A stretch of 64,000 nucleotides of DNA from Akkermansia muciniphila (GTDB lineage: Bacteria; Verrucomicrobiota; Verrucomicrobiia; Verrucomicrobiales; DEV007). Position 1 is the first letter of the stretch; every line of letters starts with the position of its first letter. Both the position numbers and the translations under genes were made by a program. This document shows, one piece after another, positions 61,887 through 64,000 of this stretch. The notes beneath the pieces are model-generated. The model searched no databases. It saw nothing but the letters and a program-made list of their open reading frames with translations, and was not told the DNA's origin. The stretch is taken from contig CAMCXS010000003.1 in NCBI GenBank assembly GCA_945883495.1, positions 1-64,000 of the forward strand, in the 5' to 3' direction.

Positions 61887-62567
61887 TCAGGGCTTGGGAG
61901 GCAGCGGGCCATTGTCCTCGTACAGGGTCGGATCGGGAAGGCCAGCAATCCAGAAGGCTTCCCGCCGCTCGACGCAGGTCCCGCAACGGCCACAATGAAT
62001 CTCGCCGCCTTGGTAGCAGGACCATGTCTGGGCGAAATCGACCTTCAGTTGGAGCCCTCGTGCGACGATTTCCTCTTTGCGCCAGTCAATGAACGGGCGC
62101 AGCACCTGAATCCCGGCGTAAGTTCCTTGCGCAATCGCCGCAGCCATTGGGGCCATGAACGTTTCCCGGCAATCGGGATAAATGGCATGATCTCCGGCAT
62201 GGGCGGCGATCACCAAGCCTTGGGCGCCGACGCTTTCCGCGTAACCGGCGGCGATAGCCAGAAAGATCCCGTTGCGGAAGGGGACTACCGTCGATTTCAT
62301 GGTCACTTCCTCGTAGTGGCCCTCGGGGATTGCGCCACCAGATTTCAAGAGGTCTGAGTCGAAGAGATGGCCGATGAAGCCAAGGTCGATGACTTGATGT
62401 GGCACGGTGGTCAGTGCGGTCTGCCACCGGGCGAACGGAATCTCCCGGTGATTGTGCTTGGAGCCGTAGTCGAAACTCAGTGCGCCCACCACCTCATGGG
62501 TGCGCAAGGCGTCGTGGAAGGCGACCACGGAATCCATCCCGCCGCTGATGAGGCAAACCACTTTCAT
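61887..62567 (-). CDS. queC: 7-cyano-7-deazaguanine synthase
   Basis: A 226-aa ATP-dependent amide and nitrile-forming enzyme in queuosine synthesis, converting CDG to preQ0. The PP-loop CLISGGMDSVVA is at the N-terminus, and the zinc Cys cluster C-X7-C-X2-C-X2-C is in SCYQGGEIHCGRCGTC near the C-terminus. The ATG at 62567 matches the family start. No other que gene is present in the window, and I saw no preQ1 riboswitch upstream. Confidence 0.95.
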   Translation of the reverse strand: MKVVCLISGGMDSVVAFHDALRTHEVVGALSFDYGSKHNHREIPFARWQTALTTVPHQVIDLGFIGHLFDSDLLKSGGAIPEGHYEEVTMKSTVVPFRNGIFLAIAAGYAESVGAQGLVIAAHAGDHAIYPDCRETFMAPMAAAIAQGTYAGIQVLRPFIDWRKEEIVARGLQLKVDFAQTWSCYQGGEIHCGRCGTCVERREAFWIAGLPDPTLYEDNGPLPPKP

Positions 62568-62627
62568 AGAGGAGTGATGGTCCGGGATCGGGGGGGCGTC
62601 GATCAGAAAGATTCCCTCGAAATTTTG

Positions 62628-62657
62628 TTGAGACAAATGATCAAGAGCTGCTAATCT
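62628..62657 (+). promoter_or_regulatory. Weak candidate promoter for the DUF457-like gene
   Basis: TTGAGA at 62628-62633 and TAATCT at 62652-62657 with an 18-bp spacer, 30 bp before the ATG at 62688. Confidence 0.35.
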
Positions 62658-62687
62658 CCTTCAGAACCTAACATTACGCTCAATAGG

Positions 62688-63470
62688 ATGCCCGGATTCA
62701 CCACACATGTCACCGCAAGCGCCACTCTCGGAGTCGGCGCAGGAATCGCCGGTTACTCCGCCGGATTGCCACTCACTACCTGCGCCGTTGGGGCGGGGCT
62801 CTGCACGATTGGCGGAATGCTTCCGGACTTGGATGGGGACACTGGCGTGCCCGTCCGCGAGACGGTGCACCTAATCGCTGCGGTCGTTCCTGCTCTTATG
62901 CTCGGGTCCTTGCAGGCGGCGGGATTCGACCGGGAGTCGGTGGTGCTAGCGATGGCCGGGATGTATGTGTTGATCCGTTTTGGTCTGGGAGAGTGGTTCA
63001 AGCGGATCACGGTGCATCGCGGGATGTGGCACAGCATCCCCGCTGCGCTAAACATGGGTTTGATCGCGCTGCTCATCTGTTCCGGGGAAGATATCGTCCC
63101 GCGTGCGTTCAAGGCTGCGGCCGTGGTGGTCGGCTTCCTGTCCCACCTGGTTCTTGACGAAATTGCCTCGCTCGACGTTTTTCGCCTACGGGTGAAGGAG
63201 TCGAGCGGAACGGCCCTGAAGCTTTGGACGACGCACCACTGGTGGCCAAACGTTTTGACCTACAGCTTGCTCCTCGGACTCTTGGTTTGCGCGTATCAAC
63301 ACCCTGTGATTCGGGATGGCTATACGGCTTGGCGCGTCCAGGCGGATCAGAGGGCAGCCATGGAACTCGCGGAGCCAGCGGAGGTGGGGATTGAGCCGGC
63401 CAGTCCCTTGATTCCCGTCACCGGCAAGAGCCTGGAGTTTGGAGCAACGACTGGCGCGCCGTCTCGCTGA
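62688..63470 (+). CDS. Metal-dependent hydrolase-like membrane protein (YdjM/DUF457 family)
   Basis: A 260-aa polytopic protein of the DUF457 (LexA-regulated YdjM-like) family: N-terminal FTTHVTASATLGVG with the conserved His, GGMLPDLDGDTG with the Asp cluster, TVHRGMWHSIPAAL and GFLSHLVLDEIASLD. The His/Asp motifs look like a membrane metal site; members are called metal-dependent hydrolases, without a proven reaction. About four to five helices are visible. Its 3' end overlaps the convergent MidA-like gene by 53 bp. Confidence 0.88.
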   Translation: MPGFTTHVTASATLGVGAGIAGYSAGLPLTTCAVGAGLCTIGGMLPDLDGDTGVPVRETVHLIAAVVPALMLGSLQAAGFDRESVVLAMAGMYVLIRFGLGEWFKRITVHRGMWHSIPAALNMGLIALLICSGEDIVPRAFKAAAVVVGFLSHLVLDEIASLDVFRLRVKESSGTALKLWTTHHWWPNVLTYSLLLGLLVCAYQHPVIRDGYTAWRVQADQRAAMELAEPAEVGIEPASPLIPVTGKSLEFGATTGAPSR

Positions 63471-64000
63471 ACTGGAAGCCATCGAGCTTGAGGTCTTCCG
63501 GAAAGCCTCGTCCCAATGCCATGACCCGGAACCTCCTCCCCATGAAGCCCGGGTGGATCAGCGTGTGGAATTGGCGACGGAGGGACGCGGGAAATTGCTC
63601 GGGATCGGGAAAACCGGCGGCGATTCCAGTCAAGAATTGGGCTTGATCGGCGAATCCGATGAGATTCCAACCCCGATCCTTGGCCTCAAGCCAGACGTGA
63701 GTGAAATTCACGTCCGCCGTGAGATCGACTTGGCCGGGGCTTTCTAGTGGATCCTGGACTCGGCGGTGTTCCCGATATCCCCGGACGCTTCCGTCGGCGC
63801 GTTCGGGAAGCAGGCTTTCAGCTGCGGTGCCGCCATAATCGATCATCAGGGCGACTCCCCGGGGCATGGCGGCGGTGAGTTCATCAAGCCACGGACCGAT
63901 CTCTTCGCAAACTTCGGTCTCAAAACCGGGTGTTGCCTCGATGGGAAGCCAGGTCCAGCGACCGGTTGCCGGGAACGGGAGATCGAACGTGGCTTCGGAG
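63418..64000 (-). CDS. MidA-like SAM-dependent methyltransferase, C-terminal part (partial)
   Basis: The frame runs from the right edge of the window to 63418; the N-terminal SAM-binding half is outside. What remains matches the C-terminal region of the MidA/NDUFAF7 (DUF185) family: FETEVCEEIGPWLDEL, RGVALMIDYG, a GSVRGYREHRRVQDPL segment and DLTADVNFTHV. In mitochondria the homologue dimethylates an arginine of complex I; bacterial substrates are little known. The frame contains no stop up to base 64000. Confidence 0.88.
   Translation of the reverse strand, partial: SEATFDLPFPATGRWTWLPIEATPGFETEVCEEIGPWLDELTAAMPRGVALMIDYGGTAAESLLPERADGSVRGYREHRRVQDPLESPGQVDLTADVNFTHVWLEAKDRGWNLIGFADQAQFLTGIAAGFPDPEQFPASLRRQFHTLIHPGFMGRRFRVMALGRGFPEDLKLDGFQFSETARQSLLQTPGSCR

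Noticed and set aside
62568-62687. preQ1 riboswitch upstream of queC
   Set aside because: The upstream sequence lacks the short hairpin and A-rich tail of preQ1 aptamers.

Overview
The window looks like a piece of a Verrucomicrobiota chromosome, with Planctomycetota as the less likely alternative. Pointers are the DUF1501, PSD1/DUF1553 and PPC-domain secreted proteins, a fused CcoN-CcoO cbb3 oxidase, several prepilin-like proteins (two of them a tandem pair of very short pseudopilins), a DUF5069 protein, high GC, and few obvious Shine-Dalgarno sites. No rRNA, tRNA, CRISPR array or transposase gene was found.

Layout. (1) 1-357: a 41-bp tandem array and a REP-like fragment. (2) 358-10485, minus strand: CstA preceded by a compact cbb3 oxidase operon, read from 10485 downwards as small CcoS-like protein, CcoNO, CcoQ-like, mono-haem CcoP, CcoG, an unrecognised 51-aa membrane protein, SafE/TauE-like protein and the copper P-type ATPase CcoI. 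Most junctions are 4-bp overlaps or gaps of 3-5 bp. CcoI carries a 9-bp-repeat-encoded Ser-Asp-Pro insert. (3) 10660-16433, plus: MsbA-like ABC exporter, MetE-like methyltransferase, enolase-superfamily enzyme and a GHL10 glycosidase-like lipoprotein or secreted protein. (4) 16595-21582, plus: Ser/Thr kinase, DUF1501 protein and PPC-domain secreted protein. (5) 21665-24550, minus: AcpH-like, PanD, parvulin-type PPIase and MetF. (6) 24699-29291: PilZ-like protein, Gph, prepilin, glutathione peroxidase, NHL propeller and RluA.

(7) 29288-46032 is the accessory region. A 3665-aa secreted RHS/YD protein (30807-41804), a NHL plus RCC1 protein (41831-44398) and a small secreted protein (44461-44928) lie on the minus strand. 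The block is bracketed by two direct copies of a 46-bp leader followed by a 21-bp tandem repeat (about 19 units on the left, 2.5 on the right). The left side also holds a decayed reading frame and a 5'-truncated DsbA-like gene whose open frame begins right after the RHS stop codon. The right side holds two REP-like elements. I infer a mobile or recombining surface-protein cassette.

(8) 46033-50657, plus: PSD1-type cytochrome protein with DUF1501 partner. (9) 50638-54697: cysteine desulfurase, GIY-YIG protein, two mini-pseudopilins, DUF5069, SnoaL-like and GNAT proteins. (10) 54784-64000: small conserved protein, FabF, M42-like peptidase, CrtC/AttH-like protein, second GHL10 protein, membrane-anchored protein, SMP-30, QueC, DUF457 membrane protein, and a MidA-like methyltransferase that runs off the right edge.

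Functionally the window combines micro-aerobic respiration with its copper and haem assembly factors, housekeeping steps (folate, pantothenate, queuosine, fatty acid, Fe-S), and a large investment in secreted or surface proteins.
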